This document shows, piece after piece, positions 52,679-61,977 of a stretch of DNA of 64,000 nucleotides (its first letter is position 1; each line of letters opens with the position of its first letter). The stretch is taken from contig NZ_LVJN01000014.1 of assembly GCF_002109495.1 (NCBI RefSeq), positions 62,001 through 126,000 of the forward strand. The letters run 5' to 3'. The position numbers and the translations under genes are program-made. Origin of the DNA: Magnetofaba australis IT-1 (lineage in GTDB: Bacteria > Pseudomonadota > Magnetococcia > Magnetococcales > Magnetococcaceae). The notes under the pieces were generated by a model. The model searched no databases and was not told where the DNA came from. It saw nothing but the letters and a program-made list of their open reading frames with translations.

Positions 52679-53983
52679 TTACAGGGCCCCGCTTTGAATG
52701 CCCAATCGCTGTAGAATCAAGGCTTCCAATTCGCCCCGCACCGTATCATCCACGGCCAAAGCGTCCAAGGCGCGATTGACCTGCTCGATCTGCTCGGGGA
52801 TGATCGGCGTGTCGGTCATGTGTGCGCGGACGTATTCCTCCAACATGGCGGGACTATAGATCCCCTTGGCTATCTGCGTGTTGACCGACGCCCGGCTGAG
52901 TCCGGTCGTCTCGTCCCCCTGCGTGTTGAGATCCGCTTCCGTGGGCTGATAAGCGGGCACGGGCTCCTGGTTCAACGCCACATACTCGCGCACCCCGCCC
53001 GGGAACCCTTGCGGCGCCCCCCAAGCGGCGATGAAGTCGGGTTGGGGCTTGTTATCCACCCGCGCCGACGCCAGACCCGCCCCGGCTCCGCCAATGGCGA
53101 CCATGGGCAACGGCGTGACCTTATCGCTCCAGCCACGCGCGCGGCCTTGCGCATCAAGATTAAGCCCCACGTTCATCAGCAAGGTGCCCGTTCCCTTGGC
53201 GCTGGCGCTCCAGGAGAAGATCAAATCGAGTGCATAGTTCAGGTCAACGTTCTCTAGGGTCAGACCAACGCCCTTGAGCTCTACCCCGAGCGTGTTCAAA
53301 GCGGCGCCGTTGGCGACGGGAAAAGGTTCGCTCCAGCTTTTCGCCGCGCCCTTCTCATCCAGATCAAAGCCTACGCGGTAGTAGCCGCGCGCCTTGCCGT
53401 CCGGCTGCACCACGCCCCAGGCGACGACCAACTCCGGACGGGCGTTGCCGGTGAGTTCCGCCATCGCCGCGCCCAGACCGCGACTCTTGCCGACGACCTG
53501 ACCCGGCGCCGAAATCGCGTCACTCCAGGCTGCGACCCCATTGGCGTCGGCGTCCATACCCACGCGATAATGGATGCCGCCCTTCTCATCCAGCCAGGCG
53601 AAGAGCAGGTCCGGCGCCGCGTTCTGGTCAATTTTGCCCGCAGCCAGACCCACGCCCGCCGTTGCGCCAGGGATATCGCCCAGCGGCTTCCACGCCACCG
53701 GGGGATAATCCAGCATCTTGCCGTCTTTGTTGAAACGCTCCGCCTCGCCGCTGCGCTCATTGGCCAGATTGGCTGAAACGCCATAGTAGCCCTTGCCCTG
53801 GGCGACCCAGGCATAGGCCAGATCCGGCTTCGGGTTGTCATCCAGTTGTGTGGCGACAGCGCCGAACCCTTCACATGGCGAGCAGCCGAGCGCATTGGCC
53901 TGCGCTGAAGGCGGCGTGAGCGACCACAGGGCACATGCGGCCAATGCACACTGTGTACTCTTTCGATTACTGATCATACTCAT
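52679..53983 (-). CDS. Exported FG-GAP/VCBS-like repeat protein
   Basis: A 434-aa protein with a signal peptide (QCALAACALWSLTPPSAQAN) and five or so repeats of a strand pattern: GFGAVATQLDDNPKPDLAYAWV, GVGLAAGKIDQNAAPDLLFAWL, GLGAAMAELTGNARPELVVAWG, GVGLTLENVDLNYALDLIFSWS and GAGLASARVDNKPQPDFIAAWG, each cited here in part. The 'D...PDL.faW' units resemble FG-GAP blades without full calcium loops, so a beta-propeller is likely. A C-terminal helical part (about 340-434) is unrelated. Being next to gspF in the same direction, it may be a substrate of, or helper to, this T2SS. Confidence 0.7.
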   Translation of the reverse strand: MSMISNRKSTQCALAACALWSLTPPSAQANALGCSPCEGFGAVATQLDDNPKPDLAYAWVAQGKGYYGVSANLANERSGEAERFNKDGKMLDYPPVAWKPLGDIPGATAGVGLAAGKIDQNAAPDLLFAWLDEKGGIHYRVGMDADANGVAAWSDAISAPGQVVGKSRGLGAAMAELTGNARPELVVAWGVVQPDGKARGYYRVGFDLDEKGAAKSWSEPFPVANGAALNTLGVELKGVGLTLENVDLNYALDLIFSWSASAKGTGTLLMNVGLNLDAQGRARGWSDKVTPLPMVAIGGAGAGLASARVDNKPQPDFIAAWGAPQGFPGGVREYVALNQEPVPAYQPTEADLNTQGDETTGLSRASVNTQIAKGIYSPAMLEEYVRAHMTDTPIIPEQIEQVNRALDALAVDDTVRGELEALILQRLGIQSGAL

Positions 53984-54062
53984 ACTTACAATCCTGTTGA
54001 ATACCGAGGTGGCAACTAAAGCCTATCACCTTGCCGCTTTATCGGCCCAATATGTGCAGGGA

Positions 54063-57000
54063 CTATTCACACACCTGATTATAAGTTGTCCGCCCCCTTC
54101 TTCCGACTACTGCTACCATACGACAGTTTTGCTCATTGCTAGCGATGGTCGTAGTCGCAGGCGTTGTCGAGCCACTGCTTGAACTACTGCTTGAACTACT
54201 GCTTGAACTACTGCTTGAACTACTGCTTGAACTACTGCTTGAACTACTGCTTGAACTACTGCTTGAACTACTCGAACCACTTGTCGAGCTCGAACCAGTA
54301 TTCCCCTGAATGATTTTCAGGAACTCTGAGTTGGCCTGGCCCATTTGGGTGCGCAGCGTGTTGATGTTTTGATTGACCACATCAACTTTGCCAATGATCT
54401 GGTCCAGCTTGGACTCCACACGCGCCATCCAGGCCGAGAAGGCGGCGTCGGAAGTGATTCCAGTGGATGTCGTCGCAGCAGCGTCGTTCAGCGTGGTCAA
54501 TGAGGTCTCCGCCTTGGTTTCATCCAACCCTCTGTAGAGCGTGGAAAGCGCCGTCACGCGGTGAGCCAGTCGCCACACCTGATTCGGTCGTCCATTGATG
54601 GCGTTACGCAACGAAATGGCATCGTTGTCATTGCTGGACAACCAGTTCTGGTCCACCACTGTGTTCACGAACACCTGAAAGTTTTTCATGCTGGGCGCGA
54701 AAAAGAAGGAGCGCACGGCGTAACTATCCACCTTGCCGTAGCTGTCCTCCGCTGGCGTAACGCCATCGGAGTACAATCCAGACTCTTCCGGATCAACATT
54801 CACCGACATCGCGAAGCCGTCGGTGTTGTTGGTTTCCTCATTAGAAGAAATATTAAAATAGCCGCCGCCCATCGCCATCAAATCCCAATAGGACACACCT
54901 ACCATAGCGGAAAGATTCATAGCCGCGCCCAGCGAGACTCCCATACCATACATATTGCTCGTGCTCTGTCGATACGAGCCGCCACGCGCGTTCCATGCGT
55001 ACTTGTCCACCATACTGGTCAAGGCAATGCTACTGAAACCTGGAACAGAAGCGAAAGCGTTGTAGCCTGCGTGGTTTAAATAACGCGTGCGGACGCCCGC
55101 TTCGTGATCTTTGATGATCCGGCTAAATTCTTCTATATCGGCGCGTTCTGGTGAGGCGTAGCTTTTCAAATCGCCCTGACGGGTATAGTTACCGTTGATC
55201 TTGAATGCTATGGCTGTTTTTTCTATCAGCCCATCATCTTTTGGGCCCAGGGATAGGCCGTAGTAGTGCTCGACGCCCTGCTCATCCTCGTTGGTGAGCG
55301 CATAGAGGCTGAGCTGAGTGCTCTGTAGCAGAACATAGCCGGTGTTCATCGGGCACCAATAGCCCTCCACCCAAATCGCGTCCGCCGTGCTGACATTGGG
55401 TGGGGAGTAGTTGCAGCCCACGCGCTCTTTTCCGGCGCCGCCCGCGGTCCCGTAGATCTTCTTATTGTCTGTGGGCACAGCCGTTGCTGAATAGCCCAAC
55501 ATGGCGTGGCTGCTATCCTGGGTAATCTCTTGTGACTGGTATCTGCTGCGGTGGTAGCTGAAATCGTAGCTCGCTTCAACGGCAAAGGCAAAACGTTCCG
55601 GTACGACTTCTGAACTGGGGCCCACGGGGCCCTCAATCTTCGCCATCACGCCCCAGTCCAAATCCTGGCTCCAAGTCGTGTCGGTGCTGGTTGTGTTACT
55701 CAAGCTGACGCTACTGGTATCGCTGTAATCATTGCCTGGCTGCATGTTTATCATGGGCACCGGCGGCGCGCCTTCGATATAGCCAATAATCGTCGGGTCA
55801 ATTGACACCGTTTTCAAGAACTTGCCGCGTAGCTTGCCTTTAGGACGCAGCACCATAGAGCGCACGGGACCGGTTCCATCTCCTTTAGTGAAAAGGAAGA
55901 TCCGTTCAAAGCTGCCGAACAACTCTTGCTTGACGTCTCCCGGCGTCTCTTCATATCTCACTGTGCGGAAGTTGGGCACCTCAATCACGCTCGGCACGGT
56001 CTTGTCGAAGTATTGAATATCATTCCCAGTATTGTAGAGACGACCTTCATAGGCCGACCACATCTTCCAGCGGCTGGATATGGTGCTATTGGTGGGATCA
56101 TAGGCGTAGCGAAGTTGGCTGTGTTTGCTATGCGATTCGAGATACCCACCGGCAGTGTACATATAGAGCTTGCCATCCACGCTGTTCAGTAGCCGCTTTC
56201 TGCTGGCTCTTGGAGTAGCATCAAGACCATAGACAACGTTTTGCCCCTCTGTCGCTTCACTGGATTTTTTGATCTCACTGGTATCGATCCAGCCATCCAC
56301 ATGGAGATTCAGATGGATTGCAACGGGAGTCTTCCCCGTGCTAATCACCAACGACTTGGATGCCTTCAGTTTCTTCTGGCCATCTTCTGTGGTTAAATCG
56401 CCCTCAACCTTCTGGTTGGTCACAACCGCGTCGATAAAATCATATTTACCTCTATCGATTTTTCCGTATGTCAGATTACTGGCGTCAATACCCGGCAGGT
56501 CACTTGCTGTGATGGTGTGCTCAAGATAGTGGTTGAGCACCAGGTTTTTGACCTTCGTCGCGTCCACGGGATCAATTTCCAGATCAGTGAATCCCTTTGC
56601 TTGCGCCGTGGTTTTCGACTCCGAATAGGGAATTTTCAAGTCCTCGGTTGCGAACCAACCATCCTCGCTGCGTAACTGCGACTGAATATGAATCTCAGGC
56701 GTGCTATTCTCCACGTAATGGGAGATGAGAACCCACCGTTTCACGCCAGGGAAACCGCTCGGAACCAATAGCACTTTGAATGGGTCAGCTATACCTCCGC
56801 TTGAGAATTTCTTGTCGGTCCCTTTCTGGCCAGTGAACTTGACGACCTTGCGGCTCTCCTCCAGAAACGGGTTCCCCTTCTTATCGTACAGAGACCATTC
56901 GTCCTTCGTATCGCTCCCCACCTCTGGATTCGTTCTGGAACCGGAGAGCTTGTACCGCATCTCCTGCGGCCTTAACAACAGAACCTCGGATTTATTGTTG

Positions 57001-58763
57001 GCCTCATCTGTGGCGTTACTGAGTGTAAAACGGTCGGCGTACATGTCCCCATCAGTATTAATGCGGAACAGGTAGATGTAACTATCATCAGATAGCACAC
57101 TGAGTCGAGTATCTGCGTTTTCCCAGGATACGACCACAGGTTTGTTCTTCGTAACAACATCAGAGTTACCTGACGCGGGCAACTCCTTTTTGGCTTGCCA
57201 AGAGCCATTCTTGGGATCACGCGCCGAATAGTAGAACTTTCCATCATGATCTTGGAAAAACGCCAACACCACGCCTAAGTGCGACACCAGCTCCGGTTGA
57301 AAATAGGGTTTCCATTTCGACACCTCACTTTCAGCGAACGTGTCGTACCACGTGGAATAGAAAATCCGGGCTGTACCGACATTCTTATCCAAGTGCCCCC
57401 AACCATAGGTCTCCTGGCGGAACACGTCGTCACGGCCATCGCCATTGAAATCGGCGGGTAACAGGTGGCATCCATTGTCATGTTGAAAAGTCGTATTGAC
57501 AGTCCAACTGCTTTGATCGGTGCGCCCCAGCTCAAGATTCACAACGCGAAAATTGAACGTGTTTATATTGGAGCCGCTAGCCGATTCTTGCACGCCTGTG
57601 GCAAGATAGAGATGCGCGGTGCCGACATTATCATTATCCCAGGCGCCATACTCCTGGCGGATAAAATCCATGCGACGGTCGCCATTGAAATCACCGGGAA
57701 TGATTTTATTGCCACTGATATCCAGCTTCGGAGAGGTGTGAACCCCGGAAGCGCTCATTTTATATGCCTTGAATGACGCCACCAAATGGGACCCTGGAAT
57801 GTTTTTCGACAGATAGACCTGATAGTTGCTGTTGGGGCTGGTCGCGCCGCTACCCTGACGAATGAAATCGTCCCGCCCATCCCCGTCATAATCTCCGACA
57901 ATGATATTTAACGAATCATTGGTCAGGGCGTTGACCGTTTTGGCGTTGTCCGATTCGCCGGCGACCCACTCAGTGCCTTCCACATAGATAGTGAAGGCGG
58001 CGGACCACTTAAAACTCTCTGTTCCCGTCTTTTTGGCATATTCGTTGTAATAGACTTTGACCGACTTGCCGTCAGTGGTTTTGTCCACAACCATCAGGTC
58101 GGTATACCCGTCGCCGTCGTAGTCGCCCAGATATGGCGTTTGGTTATCGCTGAACGAAAAGCTGCCGCTCAGGTCCCAATATGTATTGAATTTGCCGTCC
58201 CGCGCTCCTGAACTCATCAGCGCATAGGCCTTCCAGACCGTACCGACCTTACGCAGTAAGAACAGATCGTCTTTGCCGTCACGATTGAAATTGGCGCGAC
58301 TGATCTTCACGGTAGCGGGGTCGCGCAGATTCGTCTGCAGAGCGGATAACCCCGCGCTGCTCATCTTGTGGACATAGAATTTCTTGTGGTTTTGATCCCA
58401 ATGGGGATTGTGGCGGTAGTAGACCGTTACGGGCGGTTCGCTGGAGTTGTAGGCCAAAGTGCTCTGGCGCACAAAATCATCCAGCCCATCGCCATCGAAG
58501 TCCCCCATGATCAACTTCGCGTCATAACTGTTGCCGGGGCCATGGATGCCGCGCAAATCGGTCTCAGGGGTCTGTAGCTTACTACTCATATCTGTGCTGG
58601 TGGAGGTGAGCGGCCCCGCAGGGTCATAAATGTAGAAGGTGTTGGCTGCGCCGCTTCGGGTGGTGAAGCTGGTCGCCGCGGCAACCGGCTCAGGAGCGCT
58701 CCAATCACTCACCATCGCCAACACGGCTAGAAAAACGTTTAAGAATATAAACTGACGACGCAT
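54063..58763 (-). CDS. Large exported FG-GAP/VCBS repeat protein with poly-Ser tract
   Basis: A 1566-aa protein with a signal peptide (RRQFIFLNVFLAVLAMVSDW). Residues about 80-480 hold at least six calcium-type FG-GAP loops: DFDGDGLDDF, NFNRDGKDDLF, DYDGDGYTDLM, DYDGDGRDDFI, DFNGDRRMDFI and DFNGDGRDDVF, a probable beta-propeller. The middle and C-terminal regions (with GYIEGAPPVP near 1000) match nothing I can name. Near 1500 is a run of some forty Ser, then a short tail with two Cys. Start at 58763 has GGGGAG upstream. It precedes the second FG-GAP gene by 79 bp; a T2SS substrate or surface adhesin/enzyme is likely. Confidence 0.72.
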   Translation of the reverse strand: MRRQFIFLNVFLAVLAMVSDWSAPEPVAAATSFTTRSGAANTFYIYDPAGPLTSTSTDMSSKLQTPETDLRGIHGPGNSYDAKLIMGDFDGDGLDDFVRQSTLAYNSSEPPVTVYYRHNPHWDQNHKKFYVHKMSSAGLSALQTNLRDPATVKISRANFNRDGKDDLFLLRKVGTVWKAYALMSSGARDGKFNTYWDLSGSFSFSDNQTPYLGDYDGDGYTDLMVVDKTTDGKSVKVYYNEYAKKTGTESFKWSAAFTIYVEGTEWVAGESDNAKTVNALTNDSLNIIVGDYDGDGRDDFIRQGSGATSPNSNYQVYLSKNIPGSHLVASFKAYKMSASGVHTSPKLDISGNKIIPGDFNGDRRMDFIRQEYGAWDNDNVGTAHLYLATGVQESASGSNINTFNFRVVNLELGRTDQSSWTVNTTFQHDNGCHLLPADFNGDGRDDVFRQETYGWGHLDKNVGTARIFYSTWYDTFAESEVSKWKPYFQPELVSHLGVVLAFFQDHDGKFYYSARDPKNGSWQAKKELPASGNSDVVTKNKPVVVSWENADTRLSVLSDDSYIYLFRINTDGDMYADRFTLSNATDEANNKSEVLLLRPQEMRYKLSGSRTNPEVGSDTKDEWSLYDKKGNPFLEESRKVVKFTGQKGTDKKFSSGGIADPFKVLLVPSGFPGVKRWVLISHYVENSTPEIHIQSQLRSEDGWFATEDLKIPYSESKTTAQAKGFTDLEIDPVDATKVKNLVLNHYLEHTITASDLPGIDASNLTYGKIDRGKYDFIDAVVTNQKVEGDLTTEDGQKKLKASKSLVISTGKTPVAIHLNLHVDGWIDTSEIKKSSEATEGQNVVYGLDATPRASRKRLLNSVDGKLYMYTAGGYLESHSKHSQLRYAYDPTNSTISSRWKMWSAYEGRLYNTGNDIQYFDKTVPSVIEVPNFRTVRYEETPGDVKQELFGSFERIFLFTKGDGTGPVRSMVLRPKGKLRGKFLKTVSIDPTIIGYIEGAPPVPMINMQPGNDYSDTSSVSLSNTTSTDTTWSQDLDWGVMAKIEGPVGPSSEVVPERFAFAVEASYDFSYHRSRYQSQEITQDSSHAMLGYSATAVPTDNKKIYGTAGGAGKERVGCNYSPPNVSTADAIWVEGYWCPMNTGYVLLQSTQLSLYALTNEDEQGVEHYYGLSLGPKDDGLIEKTAIAFKINGNYTRQGDLKSYASPERADIEEFSRIIKDHEAGVRTRYLNHAGYNAFASVPGFSSIALTSMVDKYAWNARGGSYRQSTSNMYGMGVSLGAAMNLSAMVGVSYWDLMAMGGGYFNISSNEETNNTDGFAMSVNVDPEESGLYSDGVTPAEDSYGKVDSYAVRSFFFAPSMKNFQVFVNTVVDQNWLSSNDNDAISLRNAINGRPNQVWRLAHRVTALSTLYRGLDETKAETSLTTLNDAAATTSTGITSDAAFSAWMARVESKLDQIIGKVDVVNQNINTLRTQMGQANSEFLKIIQGNTGSSSTSGSSSSSSSSSSSSSSSSSSSSSSSSSSSSSSSSSSGSTTPATTTIASNEQNCRMVAVVGRRGRTTYNQVCE
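54174..54272. repeat. 12-bp tandem repeat coding poly-Ser
   Basis: About eight exact copies of actgcttgaact (plus strand) plus a partial unit, coding four Ser per unit on the minus strand. Unit length keeps the frame, so copy number can vary freely. Such Ser linkers occur in secreted modular enzymes of marine bacteria. Confidence 0.95.
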
Positions 58764-59431
58764 ATTCAACTCCCCGTCAAATTCGTCGTTACGCTCACCT
58801 TAAGCGTAACTCGGCATACAAAATCGCCCGCCTGCCGAACTGGACATAGAATGGTCCAGACAGGTGTAGACGGAGCGTTCCTCTACAAATTTCAGCAGAG
58901 CGGACGCACCACAGATCCACCCTGTGCGCAGCCAATCAAATTGAGGCGCGCACTGCCTGATCAGGCGGAACCCCTGACTCCCAGTGGGCTCTGCATATCG
59001 GGAGCGTTGCACCGCTCATCTGCCTACAGCGCACGCCAACTGATTGACAACACAACGGTAATCCAAAACACACAATTTTAAATATAATTCGCATGCAATT
59101 TGCCTTGCAAGAATATTTCACCTTTTAAGTGTATTTTTTCTCATGGGCCTTGGAATGAGCATTTCCAGATAGTTTTGTTTCTGCTGCAATGCCTCAGCTT
59201 AGAAATTTAAGATGTCTCTGAAATACCTGTAGAAACAACTACACATCAATTCAATGCTTTGGGATATTCCCTGATCTCAACTCCTACACCTTAGACAGGA
59301 GGTCATTTTGAAAGTAAGGTGTTTACAACTGCACAAAACCCAAAATTGAGAGGGGTAACTTTCCAGCGTATTGAGCCGCCATACCGCTCTGTGCCAGATT
59401 GAGCACGCCTCCCGTCGCGGGTTATTGGCAC
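58764..59431. other. Intergenic region between the T2SS-linked genes and the phage tail genes
   Basis: About 670 bp with no credible gene; 59040-59300 is markedly AT-rich compared with the flanks. A candidate promoter is annotated at 59081-59110. It may hold the boundary of the prophage, but I see no att-like repeat. Confidence 0.45.
59081..59110 (-). promoter_or_regulatory. Candidate sigma-70 promoter for the FG-GAP/T2SS genes
   Basis: On the minus strand TTGCAA (59110-59105) and TATATT (59086-59081) are separated by 18 bp in an AT-rich stretch. It would give a leader of about 310 nt before the start at 58763. Match quality is moderate and no other evidence supports it. Confidence 0.3.
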
Positions 59432-61137
59432 TCACCGCACCAGCCACACCTCCACTCCCTCCCCGGCATCTTGGAGTTTCATCCAACGAGGATTGACCGG
59501 GACATCTGCGCGCAGATGAATCTGCCCCAGAAAACCGATCACATCCCACTCGGGGCGGTATTGTCGGCCGATGTATGCTCGGCTTGCATCATAGGCAGGA
59601 TTCTGCACATTGCGCATAAGGGGCTGGCCATCGCTATTGCGCGTGCGCCGCACTGCGTAGAGCCGCTCGCTCATATTGACGGCTTTGCCGGTCTCCGGGT
59701 CGGTTGTCGTGGGCTTGGGATCATCCTGATCAATGATCAGATCCGGGATGAATACACTCTCGGGGATGCGGTCTTCATGGTAGAAGACACGTTCTCCATT
59801 CTCGTCCTGCCAGGACAGTTGGACGCAGGGCTCTGTCAGAATGCGCCCGTATGCATCACGCAGGTCCTTTTCGGCCCATTCATCCTCAAAGGTATTGCCC
59901 ACCAATATGGCTGTGCCGGACATGACGCCAAAGATCTCGTTTGGGTCGTCATCAAGGGTGGCGATGCGGACTTTTCCATTGGGCTGACCATCGACGTCCT
60001 TGGCGCGCACCACGGGCAGACCGACCCGGTCCTCATTGTCAGGATTGCCATCCTCCCACTCCATCAACTCACCAAAGTCAGCGGTATTGGCGTTGATGGA
60101 GCCCTTGGCGTAGACGTTGCCGCCAGATTCAATGCGAAACAGGTTGCCGTTGTTGTCGTCTTTGACGCCAAATGCGCGGCACCCGCCGTTGGGACGTCCG
60201 GTTTCGATCTGCACCAGGGCGTGTCCGTTCTGCTCTCCGTAGGTGCCGTGGGAGCCGGAGTGGAATCGAAAAGCCTCGCTGCTTCCACCATTGGCAGCGT
60301 GAAAATCCCAGTTGGAGCCGGTCCTTGATCGAAGATCTCGATGCGCGAACCGTCATAGAGGGAGCAGAGATAGATCTTGTGCCAGGTGTTCGAACCCCAG
60401 CGGGTCTTGCGCACGAAGAAGCCGCGCCCTGCGCCAAACCAGTTGCTCCAGGGTTGATCCGGAGGTGGATCGCCAATCCACAGGGTGGGCGCGTGGGAGG
60501 GATCTTCCGTACTGCCGCCATTTCCGAAGTTGGCGCTGCCCATGGCGCCCATGAGGAGATAGCCAGGGATTGATGTTTGCCCCGTGTTGAGGTCAATCTT
60601 GAAAACCTCACTGGTCCCATCGGGCTTGTAGATGATGGCTTTGTTGGTCGCAGAGGAGATGCGCCACAGCGGCGTTTGAATCCCGGCCTGAAACTCTTGC
60701 AGCCCGGTGGAGGGCTCGGAGCCATCGGCTTTGAGAAACCCCATCTCCGGCAACTGTCGCTCATCGGTGATGATGCCATAGAGGATTTGCTGCAAGTCAG
60801 ACGGTATCACCGCATCGCTGACGGTGACGGTGGTCAGTCCGCTACCGCCATCAAAACTGGCGCTGACCACATGACTCCAGACATTGGCGCCCAAGGAGAC
60901 CGCATTGATGGCCCGCCCTGCGATGTAGGTGGCGGTGACATCTCCCACCACGGTGAACTGGGTGGAGGAAACGTACGCAACGACAGAGGTTTCGGCGTAG
61001 ATGGCGCCGATCACGGCATCGATATTGGCTTTGTGACTGCCATCGGCGTTATGGCCAACCAGCATTGCGCGGAATCCGCCCTCGATCTCATCGGCGTAGG
61101 CATCATCGGTGATGTTGCTGGGAATCTGATTGCTCAT
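59432..61137 (-). CDS. Phage tail protein with Peptidase_G2-type C-terminus, frameshifted
   Basis: The N-terminal part (from 61137) reads MSNQIPSNITDDAYADEIEG, then a region with LKADGSEPSTGLQEF and SLYDGSRIEIFDQG. Near 60318-60335 the coding signal moves to another frame: SNWDFHAANGGSSEAFRFHS, then ALVQIETGRPNGGCRAFGVK, FGVMSGTAILVGNTFEDEWA and YIGRQYRPEWDVIGFLGQIH. The latter resembles Peptidase_G2, an autoprocessing chaperone-like domain of tail spikes. In the first frame translation goes on to 60064 as low-quality sequence. One missing base would restore a protein of about 568 aa. It is the last gene of the tail block. Confidence 0.75.
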
Positions 61138-61140
61138 GGC

Positions 61141-61977
61141 TCAGCCCTCGGTGAAGGTCAATTTGGCGCGGGCGCGCTGAGGATGAATGATGGCGATCTG
61201 TGGGGAGTCGCTGATGCGGCCCAGAATGTTGTGGTCGATCTCCTCTCCAGTGTTCGCCCCGGGAAAGAGAGAGACCAGCATCTGCTTGCGCTTGCCCTGA
61301 TTGGTCAGCATCTCCACCAAGCGGCGCGCATCGGCGTCTCGCGTCATCCAGCGGAGTTCCATGGAGAGTTTGCGAGTAGGCGCGCCTCTGGAGACTGCCG
61401 CCAGAGTGCCGCCCGCAGTGGCAGTGAGCTCGGTAGGGTCATTGACCTGAAGAGTAGCGCTGAAGGCGGGGCCACGGCTTGGCTGCCAGTGCAAACCTGC
61501 CAGCAGTCGATAAGCCTCCAGATAGCCCTCCGGGTTGGCGGTATCGGAGAGCGTGATGCGCAGGGACTGGATGGCGAAGCTCTCCTCCAGCCATAGCACC
61601 GAGAATGCGGAACCCCGATCAGAGAAGATGGTCGCGCGCCATGTATCGACGCGCCAAGTGAGCGCGCGAAACCCCTTCACCACCGTCATGGGGATCACGC
61701 TGGAGTCGTAGACGCTGTTGGTCCAAGCATCATCGGAGAACAGCTCCACCCGCCAGCGCGCATTGGATTTGCGCATATTGTGGCCAAACAGACCGATGCA
61801 GGAGATGCGCTGCGGCGCGCCCCACGTTGCGGACACCACATGCTCTGCGGCATTCACGGTGCGCATCATGCGCTGACGGCGCAGATCCTGGAGATGGGTG
61901 ACCGGTTGCTCCGCCAATGGCGTTGGCGCACAGGTCAGCGTGGCCTGGTCGGCGAGGTTTTCGGGTACAATTCTCAT
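61141..61977 (-). CDS. Phage tail structural protein (unassigned)
   Basis: A 278-aa protein. Visible features are an early RQRMMRTVNAAEHVVSATWG segment, WRVELFSDDAWTNSVYDSSV and a C-terminal part (RKLSMELRWMTRDADARRLV) like short-tail baseplate or distal tail proteins. I cannot name a family with certainty. It overlaps the upstream gene by 4 bp (ATGA) and is followed after 3 bp by the Peptidase_G2-type gene, so it belongs to the tail operon. Confidence 0.6.
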   Translation of the reverse strand: MRIVPENLADQATLTCAPTPLAEQPVTHLQDLRRQRMMRTVNAAEHVVSATWGAPQRISCIGLFGHNMRKSNARWRVELFSDDAWTNSVYDSSVIPMTVVKGFRALTWRVDTWRATIFSDRGSAFSVLWLEESFAIQSLRITLSDTANPEGYLEAYRLLAGLHWQPSRGPAFSATLQVNDPTELTATAGGTLAAVSRGAPTRKLSMELRWMTRDADARRLVEMLTNQGKRKQMLVSLFPGANTGEEIDHNILGRISDSPQIAIIHPQRARAKLTFTEG

